From Dipteris shenzhenensis (taxonomy: Eukaryota; Polypodiophyta; Polypodiopsida; Gleicheniales): DNA of 64,000 nt. Positions 22,560 to 33,055 of this stretch are shown here, piece by piece. The notes beneath the pieces were generated by a model that worked only from the letters and a program-made list of their open reading frames with translations, was not told where the DNA came from and ran no database searches. Location: NCBI GenBank assembly GCA_047967505.1, contig CM106540.1, one strand, 5' to 3'. Within the stretch, counting starts at the first letter, position 1. Every line of letters begins with the position of its first letter. Position numbers and translations under genes: made by a program.

Positions 22560-23060
22560 CACCATGGATCATGCATGGGCATCAAACGAATGCATCGGCA
22601 TGCTTCTATCCATGAAGATGGTACCCAAAGGTCATGATACATTGCAGGGGTATTAAATTGACCTAGTTTAAGGTCATAAAAAGTATCATACCCATCGGGC
22701 ACCATTTGTATCGGTAGAAGCACATTGATGCATGTTTTTGTATGCACATGCATGATGAATGGAAAAAAGCATATCCATGAAAATGGCTTGCAATGGGAAT
22801 AAGACTTTGCACAAGCCTTGAAATCACCTAGTTTAAGGCGTGTGCAAAGTATCATGCCCATCCGACACCATTTACATGGGTAGAATAACACCGATGCATG
22901 TCTTTTTGTGCACATGCATGATGGATGGAAAAAACAAGGAAATATGCTATCATATCGATTCAAATTGTACCCAATGGGCATAATAGCTTTTATGAATCTT
23001 AAACCCACATAGTTTAAGGCTCACATAGATTAAGGCTTGTGAAAAGTTTCATACCCAAAC
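22560..23060. repeat. Tandem repeat of about 160-180 bp
   Basis: Diverged units carry ACCTAGTTTAAGG at 22668, 22827 and about 23009, each followed by AAAGTATCATACCCATC-like sequence and, in two, GCACATGCATGATG. The 149-residue frame across it is an artefact of the repeat. Confidence 0.7.
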
Positions 23061-23608
23061 CAGTGGTCTCTCCAAGCCATCCTATGATCTACATGGGCAT
23101 GCTTACTAGTGGTACATGGCAAAGCTGCAGCAAAAGGTTGCGTGATGACAAGTGGTCAACTGCGCTGCAGGGTAGTGTTCAAAATGATAGATTACATTAC
23201 ATTATTAGGCTAAGAACCAGTGCAAGGATGCGGCAAAAGGGTGTGCAATGATAGGTGGTCAGGCCAGAGACTGCACTGTGCAAAGAAGTATAGAGATGCA
23301 CGATGTAGTGTAGAGATGTAGTGTGTTGAGCTTTGTAGTGTTCATAGTAAATAGATTGTGTCTCATTATTATGCCAGTGCAGCATCATGATGTTGAGAAA
23401 ATTTTTGGTGATAGCATGGGTCCATGCTATCAAAATTTCACTCGGGAGATCGTCGCGTCGTGGTCTTGAAAATAGTTTCATGATTGGCTACACCCAAGCA
23501 AATGTTGACCCTTGAACATGTGCTAATGAACAAGTGCTAACTAGCATATATAACATGTGCTAACCAGCATGGAATCGATGCTACAAAGAATAGAATAAAT
23601 GCTAACTA
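23061..23608. repeat. Second copy of the element E / segmental-duplication flank
   Basis: This matches 14440-15038 in direct orientation with scattered substitutions, including the GTGCTAAC-type repeats at 23520-23610. No gene is visible. Confidence 0.75.
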
Positions 23609-23983
23609 TTATATGTAAGGAAATTTAATTATGTATTTACTTACTCTCCAAGCCACGTTGGAATGTGTAGTCATTGGAATTGCCATAGTACAATTGGGAT
23701 ATCTGCATACACCACCAATAGACCATGCAGCTACAAAGCAAATGGCGTGAAATGTGTATTTGCATGGTAGCATTACTAGCATCAAGGTCTCCTCTACATT
23801 GAAAGACATTTCACAATCAACACAGTTTCCTAAATGAGTTAGGTTGTCTGCATGACTAGTAACCATAGAAGGAGCAAATGGGAAATGGCAAACTTGGCAA
23901 TTTGCTTGACTTGGTGGAGCATCTCCAGAAGCAATGCATGTTGCCCTTCCAACTCCTTCACCAAGTGAGATTATAGCTCCACA
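23609..23983 (-). pseudogene. Cysteine-rich zinc-finger gene fragment, better-preserved copy
   Basis: A 124-codon open stretch lacks a start at its beginning (first ATG at 23866). It reads GDAPPSQANCQVCHFPF, SMVTSHADNLTHLGNCVDCE, MLVMLPCKYTFHAICFVAAW and VCRYPNC. The cysteine/histidine order (CxxC-H, H, CxxC, CxxxHxxC, CxxxxC) suggests two zinc sites, RING-like in the second half. It borders the Copia-1 LTR at 24134. It is likely an exon of a host gene captured or split by element insertions. The sister at 15039-15383 has lost two cysteines. I cannot name the protein. Confidence 0.6.
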
Positions 23984-24133
23984 TCAACCTACAATACAGA
24001 ATGCATGAAGAGGCAATTAATTTATATACACATACATATTACAATCAAAATAAAGAAACCCAAAAATTGATAAAAGCACCTCAATCAAGGACAGCGTATC
24101 ATAGTCATATGATCATCCTCTAAGAAACTCCTA

Positions 24134-24484
24134 TGAAGAGAGTGGGAGAGAAGGAAGGAGTCTCACTTGCAGCTTTCTCTTCACAATGGGGGCATATACA
24201 CAAATGTAGAGGCTGAAAACAGTTTTCCTCTTCTTAGTTGTGAAAGCCAAAAGAACTCTCTAAGTACAAAAGGAATAGGTGAACCCTATATGTGGGTCTC
24301 AAACCAAACTCAGCTAACCTAGGTGGCATACTAACTAAGCCACTAACTAGAGTACATAAAGATAGTTGTCACCTAGCTATTATTCATGGGCAATGTACCA
24401 ACCGCATCTACAGCTAACAAGTTGGTGACAAAAATGCACAACGGTCACCCTGGCATATCACCAGTGGAGCTCGATATCTCAACA
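24134..24484 (-). repeat. Copia-1 3' LTR of the nested copy, 351 bp
   Basis: It matches the LTR at 15534-15887, beginning TGAAGAGAGTGGGAG on plus and ending ATATCTCAACA, followed by the polypurine complement CTCCCCCTCGAG. This is the downstream LTR of the Copia-1 copy that continues beyond Copia-2 to 35206. Confidence 0.85.
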
Positions 24485-26782
24485 CTCCCCCTCGAGCTCA
24501 ATCCCTATTCCTGCACACCAAGCAGGTCTCTGAACTTGCACAGGCTACACCCAATGCCTTCGTGAATATGTCAGCTACCTGATCCTATGTGATGACATAA
24601 ACTACATCAATAAAACCTACTAGAACCTTCTCCCACACATAGTGATAATGCACCGCAATGTGCTTTGTTCTAGCATGATAGACTGGGTTATTTGCCAAGT
24701 GTATGCTGCTCATGTTGTCACAATAAATGACAATCGGCCCATCTGTAGACTGATGCATATCATAAAGTAGCTTATGCAACCAAGCTTCCTCACATGCAGC
24801 CATTTCTGCACCCCTGTAATCAGCCTAGGTGCTCGACAAGGCAACTATAGGCTGTTTCTTGCTACTCCAAGTGACTGTAGCACTCCCAAAAGAGAACACA
24901 TATCCACTAGTAGATCGTCTATTAGAAATACTACCAGCCCAATCAGCATCAATGTATCCATGAAATTGTATATGAACCCCAGTCTCATAAAATAGTCCAT
25001 ACTGCAATGTGGACTTCACATACCTCAGTATGCGTCTAGCCGCATCCAAATATGGTTTCCTTGGAGTCTGCATAAACTGACTTACCAAACCAATAGCATA
25101 GCTCAAATCTAGCTTGGTAATAGTTATATAAATCAAACTTGCTACTATGCATCTGTACATAGTAGGGTCTTCCAGAAGCTCACTTGCATCTACGCTCAAC
25201 TTCACATTTTGCTCCAAAGGAACTGAAATAGGCTTACAGCCTGTCATCGCATATTTGGATAGCATGTCCAATCCATACTGCCACTGCAAAAGCCATATCC
25301 CACTTGTGGATCTAATCACCTCAATGCCCAAGAAGTAACGCAGCTCTCCCAAATCCTTCATCTCAAACTTCTGCTTCAATAGCATTTTCACATCAAGGAT
25401 ATCTTCATCACTATCACCTGTGATGATCAAATCATCAACATAAATGACAAGCAACATAATGCCTTTCTCTGTTTTTCTCACATAAAGTGAGAAATCTGCC
25501 TTGGAAATCTAAAAGCCAATAGTGACAAGATACTATCCTCTCTTGTCAAACCATGCTCTAGGTGCTTGCTTCAAGCCATACAAGGCTTTCTTCAACTTGC
25601 AAACAAACTCAGGATGAACAGCATGAACATAACCTAGTGGCTGCTCCATATAGACCTCTTCTTGCAAAGAGCTTGCAAATCACCATGCAAGAAAGCATTC
25701 TTTATATCCATCTAATGTAAAGACCATCCCTTTGATGCAACCATAGCAATGACTGCTCTTATGGTTGCCATCCTTGCAACCGGACTGAATGTTCCTTCAT
25801 AATCAATGCCATATGTCTGTGCATACCCCTTGACAACTAATCTTGCCTTGTATCTGTTCACAGAACCATTTGCATTGTGCTTCACCTTATAAACCCACTT
25901 GCAGCCAATTGCATTCTTGTCTTTAGGCAAAGGCACCCCATATAGCATTTGCTTCCAAGGCATCCATTTCTTCATCCATGGCTTTCTCCCATTTTTCTTT
26001 TCCCATGGCTTGCTCAAAAGAAGTGGGTTCGTTCTGGTTCATGTATCACTTTTACCATATAGGCATAGTCAATGGCTGTATATCCATCATATTTCAGCCT
26101 ATCCATAGGATACCTAGCTCTGGTAGACTTGCGCAAAATAGACTCACTACCAAGTGCTCTCAAAACATCCCTTGTCTTCCTTACTCCAGGTGTAACAAGA
26201 GAAGGAATACCCAACTCATCATCAAGGCTCTGTTTTGACCCACTGGATTCACCATCCACATAAGAGTGACATGCATTCACATCAACCATGGGCTGATCTA
26301 CTTTCTCTTTTCCTTTTCATGATACTTGCATACCACTATCTACATTGCTTTGAGGAGATCCTCCTATTAATCTCAATCTGCCTGTCCATGGTGAAGTATG
26401 TGAACCACTTTTAGAGGACACTACATGTCCACTAATATTTTGTGATTGCCGCTATGAATTCTGTGCAGCATTACCATTTTGTGCATCTACATCATCAATC
26501 ACATTTACTGGCTTATACGAGTTGCTCATCTCATCAAAAACAACATCTTTGCTCATTGTAAACTTACAAGTAGAAGGGTTATAGCATCTATACCCTTTCT
26601 ACTACAGAGAATAACCAATAAAGATGCACTTTTTAGCTTTTGGATCCAACTTGGATCTCAACTCATCTGGCACATGAACATAGGCAATGCAACCAAAAAC
26701 TTTCAAATGAGAAATATATGGTTTCCCACCAGTATACCTCTCCTTTGGCATCATGCCATGTATTGCTGTAGTGGGAGTCCTG
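24485..26782 (-). pseudogene. Copia-1 pol, 3' half (interrupted by Copia-2)
   Basis: On minus from 26782: end of integrase, an acidic linker at 26289-26014, RT at 26017-24825 in several frames ([76 protein letters not shown]) and RNase H at 24803-24585 (HQSTDGPIVIYCDNMSSIHL). Several frame changes and stops make it inactive. The integrase frame is cut at 26782 by the Copia-2 insertion and resumes at 33056 (33051-33055 is the duplicated target). Confidence 0.93.
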
Positions 26783-26953
26783 TGAGAGTGCTCTCAACGG
26801 AAGCAAGAACGGAAGAGGGAGAGAGAGAAACAGAGAGCCACACAAGTTTTGGTGGGTGCAGAACCACCCTAATCTTCTTTTTCATTCATTTATATATGTG
26901 TTTGAGTATTGTACATAACCGGGGTTAAGGCACAGTGACCTTTAACCCCCACA
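26783..26953 (-). repeat. Copia-2 3' LTR, 171 bp
   Basis: Plus reads TGAGAGTGCTCTCAAC at the left and TTTAACCCCCACA at the right. Its end is itself a short inverted repeat, GAGAGTGCTCTC. The polypurine tract (minus AAGTGGGAGGT) adjoins at 26954-26965. Confidence 0.92.
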
Positions 26954-27074
26954 ACCTCCCACTTAAAGGACAATGTGCCTTTAAGGGAGAACAACCAATG
27001 AGCATACTATCCAATGCCCATCAATACACGACAATACTCAAACCGCTGACTAGGTAGACTCTTCGTTAGCATAT

Positions 27075-30000
27075 CTATAGGGTTATCATCTGTATGGACC
27101 CATCTGTATGGACCTTGACAAGCTCTATGCACTTGTCCTCAATTACCTCCCTGATGAAATGGTACCTTACCTCAATGTGTTTGGTCTTTGCATGAAAGAC
27201 CGGATTCCGTGCTAGCTGAATAGCACTCATGGAATCACTATGCAATGTCGGTACACCTATATGAATCCCCAAATCTCCCACTAGCCGATCAAGCCATATA
27301 GCCTCCTTGCAACCCTCTGTGGCTGCAACATACTCAGCCTTTGTGGTAGACAAAGCAATGCACTTCTATGCACGAGACATCCACGACACTGCACCACCTG
27401 CAAAGGTGAACACATAACCAGAAGTGGATCTCCTACTATCCACATGCCCTGCCTAGTCTGAATCTGTGTACCCAAGTACACGCATGTCTCCTTTACCAAA
27501 GCAAATGCACATCTCCTTGGTACCCTTCATGTACCTCATGATGCACTTAACTGCCTCCCAATGCCTCTTTCCTGGATTAGCCATATACCTGCTAACAACT
27601 CCCACTACAAATGCAATTTCTGGTCTAGTAGCTATCATAGCATACATAAGACTCCCAACCGCTGATGCATAAGGAACCTTAGCCATCATGGCCCTCTCCT
27701 CTTCTGATTTGGGACTATCTGTATGACTCAGTTTCACATATGGAGGCAATGGAGTACTCACTGCCTTCCCCCCCTCCATATTGAAACGCTGCAATACTTT
27801 TGTAACATACTCTTTTTGTGAAAGCCAAAGGAGTTTCCTACTCCAATCACACGTGATGCGCATACCAAGAATATGACCTGCAAGTCCCAAATCCTTCATA
27901 TCAAAGGCCTCATGCAACTTGGCCTTTAATGCATCTAGCTCATAAGTATTCTTGCTAGCCAAATAGCATATCATCCACATATAGTGCCAGGATTATCAGG
28001 CTATTATCCTTAGCCCTTTTAGTGTAGAGGCAGTGATCAATTTCACTCCTTCTAAAACCCTAGGACCGAATGAAAGCATCAAACTTCTGATACCATTCTC
28101 TAGGTGCTTGCTTAAGACCATAGAGACTCTTTTTCAGCTTGCAAACTAAATGCTCTTTGCCCTTTTCTTCAAAGCCTTCCGGCTGCACCATGTAAATTTC
28201 CGCATGCAAATCCCCATGCAAGAAAGCTGTCTTGACATCCATTTGCATAAGCTCCATATCCTCTACTGCCACTAGTCCAAGCATGCATTTAAGTGTGGTC
28301 ATCTTCACAACCGGAGAGAATATCTCTTCAAAGTCCACACCCTTCTCTTGCTTGAACCCTTTAGCAACCAAACGGGCCTTGTACCTAGGCACATCATCAC
28401 CTGTGACCTTCATTTTGTAGACCCATTTACATGGCAATGATTTCTTTCCATGTGGCAAAGAAACCAAGTTCCAAGTCTTATTCTTCATAAGTGAACTCAT
28501 CTCTGATTGCATAGCATACTCCCACTTGCGTTGATCCTCACGCATCATAGCTTCTCTGTAGCAAGAAGGCTCCCCACAATCAGTAAGCATCACATAGTCT
28601 ACCCCTGGAACAAACCTATCAGGCGGTCTAGACACTCTAGATGATCTTCTCAAGAGCATTTCAGCTTGCTGTCCCACTTGCATATCAGCCACATTTGGCT
28701 CATCATTTCCACCAATAGATGATCCATCATCTACCCTTGATTGTATACCTGTGGGAGTACTTGGTGGTACCATTTCTTGCACATTTGGTGCATGGACAGC
28801 TTGCTGTCTATCAACATATGCAGGTGGATTCACATCCTGGAAAGTGATTCTCCTCATTTCCACATCCCTCATGGGTGCCTTATGCATCTTCTTCTCATTG
28901 AAGACCACATCATGGCTGCGTATGATCTTCTTTGCTTCTAGATCCCAGAGACGATAGCCCATCTCGCCACTTTCACCATAACCTAGAAAGATGCATTTCC
29001 TAGAAAGATCTAGCTTCTTTCGAAGCTCTTTTGGCACATGTGCATATGCCTCACACCCAAATATACGCAAATGAGAGTAAGAGGGCTTCTTGCCACTCCA
29101 TGCCTCTTCAGGAATACCACCATCCAAACTCTTACTAGGTGATCTATTGATCACATGCACTGCAGTCTTCATTGCCTCAGCCCAAAAACCACCAGAAAGA
29201 CTTGCATTGGAAAGCATGCATTGCAACCTTTCTTGAATGGTACGGTTCATCTTTTCTGCAACTGGATTTTGCTCTGGAGTACGAGGGGATGTAAGCTACC
29301 TCTTAATCCCACGAGTATTATAGAAATGCTGAAAGTCATGAGAGAGATACTCTCCACCATTGTCAGTCCGTAGGCATTTAAGCGTTCTACCTGACTGATT
29401 CTCAACCAAGGCCAGCCATTTCTGAAATATCTGGAACACATCACTCTTCCGAGCTATACCATAAGCCCACACTTTCCTAGTTGCATCATCAATGAATGTC
29501 ACATAGTAATCAGCCCCACCTAATGACCATGTAGGCATGGGACCGCATACATCTGAATGCACTAAATCAAGCTTTTCAAACTCTTTCTTTCCCCTTCTTT
29601 TATGGGATGATTTAGTCTGCTTCCCATAGAGACAATGCTCACAAAATTCAAAATCAGAGAAACTCAAATGCGGTACATAACCCAAACGGCATAAGAGTTT
29701 CATTCCATTCTGGCTCATGTGCCCCAACCTGCAATGCCACAAAGAAGTGCTTGGCTGCTCGGTTATTGCAACAACATGATCAAATACCCCTGATACATGT
29801 AAGGGATACAAAGTCCCACACTTGGCACCCCTGGCCAAAAGCATAGAGCCCTTCTTGAATTTTCCAACTCTGAGACCCAAAAGTGGTGTGAAAACCAGCA
29901 TCATCTAGCTGACCCACTGAAATAAGACTCTTGGTCAGCTTAGGCACATGTCTCACATGTTTCAAAACAAATGCAGACCCATTTGCAAAAGAAAACTTTA

Positions 30001-31105
30001 TGTCACCTACTCCCACTATGTCACATGCATAGTCATTTCCAAGATGCACACAACCTGTCTTTCCACTATCATAAGTGGAGAACCATTCCCTATGGGGAGT
30101 AACATGGAATGAAGCACTAGAATCCAAAATCCAATCCTGGGAATATGCATCATCTGAAGTGGTAAGCAACTCTGCAGATAAACTAGACATGAAGAGAACG
30201 TCATTGTCACTATCATGTGTGACTGCATTGATCTCCTCGATCTTCACTTTTGCTTTGTCTTCCCTTGGACTTTCTTCCTTTTGATTTGCACCCCAATTTG
30301 CATTCTTTTTCTTATTCTTTTGCTCTCTTTTCAGCTTGTAGCAATCCTTTTTCATATGGCCCTTCTTGCCACAACGGTAACACTCAATGTTCCGTGCCCT
30401 GGATTTGCTATGAGACTTCCCTCTTTCTTGGGACTTCCCCCTGAACTGTGATCTACCCCTTTGCACATTTAAGGCTGCATCCTGCTTGTTGCCATCCATA
30501 GACTTCCGTCTAATCTCCTCGGACAACAAGCTACCCACAACATCATCAAATTTCAGTACTCCACCAGGTGCAGAGTTACTGACAGCTGTACGGAAGGTAT
30601 CCCATGAGGATGGCAATGAACATAAGAGAAATATTGCCTTAGTCTCCGCATCAAAATTCATTTTCTGAGCCTGAAGCTAGCTGAAAATAATATTGAATTC
30701 ATTCAAGTGAGAAGCAATGGAGACCCCTTCCTTCATCTGCAGCTCAAACAACCTCTTCATGAGGTAAACTTTATTAGAGGCAGTTTCCTTCTCATAAGTG
30801 GCACACAGTTTCTTCCACAAATCTTCCATAGTCTGCTCATTTACTACTGTGAAATAAACTGACTCTGCAAGATGAAGTCTAATAGTAGACTTTGCTAATG
30901 CATCCAACTCATTCCAATCATCCTCAGACATATTTGCAGGCTTAGCTTCAATCCCTGCCAAGGGTTTAATCTGCTTCTTTTGAATAAGCACATCCCTTAT
31001 TTGTTCTTTCCACAAAGAAAAGTTTGTCCCATCAAACTTTTTAATGTTAAACTCCTTTTCAGACATGGAAGAGGATGCCATGATGCAAATGAAACAAAAT
31101 CCCAA
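27075..31105 (-). pseudogene. Copia-2 gag-pol, full domain order but stop-interrupted
   Basis: Domains from 31105 downwards: gag (FNIKKFDGTNFSLWKEQIRD), CCHC knuckle CYRCGKKGHMKKDC, protease ILDSSASFHVTPH, pre-integrase and HCRLGHMS, integrase (LDLVHSDVCGPMPTW, YVTFIDDATRKVWAY, LRTDNGGEYLSHDF), RT (CKWVYKMKVTGDD, MDVKTAFLHGDLHAEIYMVQ, YVDDML) and RNase H (YTDSD, STTKAEYVAATEGCKEAIWL). Internal stops, all TAG, lie after NIIFS (about 30680), GIKR (about 29297), FIRS (about 28062), YTDSD (about 27453) and SRA (about 27370). A one-T shift follows YVDDML near 27975. The protease Gly of D-S/T-G is Ser. Otherwise the polyprotein is close to complete. Confidence 0.95.
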
Positions 31106-32495
31106 ATGCTAGTACCTGCAAGAGAGAATCACACCAAATACTAGGTGCACCCAAATGTGTATGCCACAATAGATTGAAATATCACCAAAACTCAAAGCTC
31201 AAAGCATCTGACTCATGTGCATATACTATGCATCCATATGAGCAAATCTGGCCCAAAAGAAAATGCCAATAAGTGCCAAATGACTCAAGCATAAACACTG
31301 TCCACTGGCATATGCATCAATAATGTCTCATCCAAGAGAGTATAGCACTATCAGTGCATCACCAACAATGTGTCAAAGCTGTCCCTCAGCATAAAATAGC
31401 ATCCATGTGCAAAGCGTCCATAAAAAATAGCATCCCACAAGGCAATTTGGGCTTATCAGCGCATCCAATAAGGATCGCAATGCATCCAAATGGCCTATAA
31501 ATCATCCACTACAACCCAATGCACACCACGAAGGAGCGCACACACTGCTCAAACTGCAACCAAAGTGATCTGCATAAGGTATGCTCAAGAAATCATAGTC
31601 CCACGGTAATGAGCGCTACTGAAAATAGAACCTGAGATGCCTCAAAACATGGGCGCCATTGCATAATTGGACTCAGCAAGAAAATCTGCAAATATCTCTC
31701 TTCTGCCAGAACTCCAAAATCCCAATCGATGAGTGAGAAATGGGAGTCAACACTTATCCACTGCCATGTGGCATAAATCTAAGGTTTCAAAACCTTAGAA
31801 TGAAAAATGCATAACAGAGAGACGAAATCGAATACACAGAGATTTTTAACTCTAAAAATGCTCCACCGAATCACGTAAGAACTGATAGGTAGGGGTTTTT
31901 GGGCATTCGGAACGCAATGGGATAGACGGTTTTGGAAACCGTGGTCTCAATCACTGGGTCCAACACACGGACTGAAAAACGTTTTTTGAAACAGAGCTGT
32001 TTGTAAACTCCACCGGAGTGCGAATGATGAGCAACATAGAAGCTTTAGGGCCTCCTGAGTCCACCCGAACTGACAGATCTGCAAATGGTTGCTCCAAACT
32101 TGAGTTCCAACACCCGGGCAAAAAACGTAGGAACTGACACAGTGAGTAAGAAATCCACTGAAATGATCCCAGATTCAAGAATGAAGGTGTTTCCAAGCTC
32201 CTGAAGTAATGCGGACACCAAAAGCAAGCAATAGTTGCCTCTACAAGTCAATACGGAGTCTGTCATCAAACGGAACAGGGAAAAGCTCAAAAAACGACTT
32301 TTTCTTTGAAAGCTCTTAACAGGCTCTCAAAACCACTTCGTAAAGCCAAAGTGACTTTTCCAAGGTTCCTCCAAGGTCTCTGCACACTCGGATGCAAGTA
32401 AAGTCACCCACAAAGCTTCCCACAAAGCTTCTCCTTCCTCCCACAGAGCTACTGAGCTTCAAGCATTCACGCACGCTCAGCTAGATCACTCGGGC
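31106..32495 (-). other. Copia-2 untranslated leader between primer-binding site and gag
   Basis: About 1.4 kb between the primer-binding site and the gag ATG, without a convincing reading frame. Short A/C-rich pieces repeat loosely (AAATGCATCCA-like variants around 31140-31560). The length is large for a copia leader. Confidence 0.7.
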
Positions 32496-32507
32496 TCTGA
32501 TACCAGT
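32496..32507 (-). promoter_or_regulatory. Copia-2 primer-binding site (initiator tRNA-Met)
   Basis: On minus, TGGTATCAGAGC follows the 5' LTR end after a 2-base gap. It is the standard complement of the plant initiator tRNA-Met 3' end, used to prime minus-strand cDNA. Confidence 0.92.
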
Positions 32508-32681
32508 TGAGAGTGCTCTCAACGGCGGAAGCAAGAACGGAAGAGGAAGAGAGAGAAACAGAGAGCCACACAAGTTTTGGTGGGTGCAGAACCACCCTAA
32601 TCTTCTTTTTCATTCATTTATATATGTGTTTGAGTATTGTACATAACTGGGGTTAAGGCACAGTGACCTTTAACCCCCACA
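32508..32681 (-). repeat. Copia-2 5' LTR, 174 bp
   Basis: Nearly identical to the LTR at 26783-26953: a 3-bp GCG difference near the start on plus, one A/G and one C/T difference. It is followed on plus by the extra polypurine/RNase H segment. Confidence 0.92.
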
Positions 32682-33050
32682 ACCTCCCACTTAAAGGACA
32701 ATGTGCCTTTAAGGGAGAACAACCAATGAGCATACTATCCAATGCCCATCAATACACGACAATACTCAAACCGCTGACTAGGTAGACTCTTCGTCAGCAT
32801 ATCTATAGGGTTATCATCTGTATGGACCTTGACAAGCTCTATGCACTTGTCCTCAAGTACCTCCCTGATGAAATGGTACCTTACCTCAATGTGTTTGGTC
32901 TTTGCATGAAAGACCGGATTCCGTGCTAGCTGAATAGCACTCATGGAATCACTATGCAATGTCGGTACACCTATATGAATCCCCAAATCTCCCACTAGCC
33001 GATCAAGCCATATAGCCTCCTTGCAACCCTCTGTGGCTGCAACATACACA
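32682..33050 (-). pseudogene. Extra Copia-2 RNase H tail at the 5' side of the insertion
   Basis: The frame at 33049-32735 reads YVAATEGCKEAIWLDRLVGD, the cognate of 27300-26990, and continues to the normal pol end (DMLTKSLPSQRFEYCRVLMG). It diverges from the main copy only at the insertion boundary (AACATAC then ACA), where the 5-bp target duplication starts. This tail lacks the 14-bp duplication seen at 27095-27115 of the main copy, so it was not made by a local copy of that region. Confidence 0.88.
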
Positions 33051-33055
33051 TCCTG

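Larger units (their letters stand above)
26783..33050 (-). mobile_element. Copia-2 insertion with exact 5-bp TSD and an extra partial unit
   Basis: The target duplication TCCTG is at 26778-26782 and 33051-33055, inside Copia-1 integrase; removing the insert rejoins Copia-1. On minus the order is: 369 bp of RNase H end plus polypurine tract (33050-32682), an LTR (32681-32508), primer-binding site, gag-pol, polypurine tract, and a second LTR (26953-26783). The right end is therefore inside pol, not at an LTR, yet it ends in CA and is flanked by a proper TSD. The LTRs differ by two transitions and a 3-bp indel, so the insertion is young compared with Copia-1. Confidence 0.93.

Noticed and set aside
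26783-33050. An active autonomous retrotransposon
   Set aside because: Five internal stops, one frameshift and an altered protease site make it inactive despite the near-identical LTRs.
32682-33050. A second, separate Copia-2 insertion beside the first
   Set aside because: There is only one pair of TCCTG target duplications, and it encloses both the tail and the full element, so one integration event explains it better.
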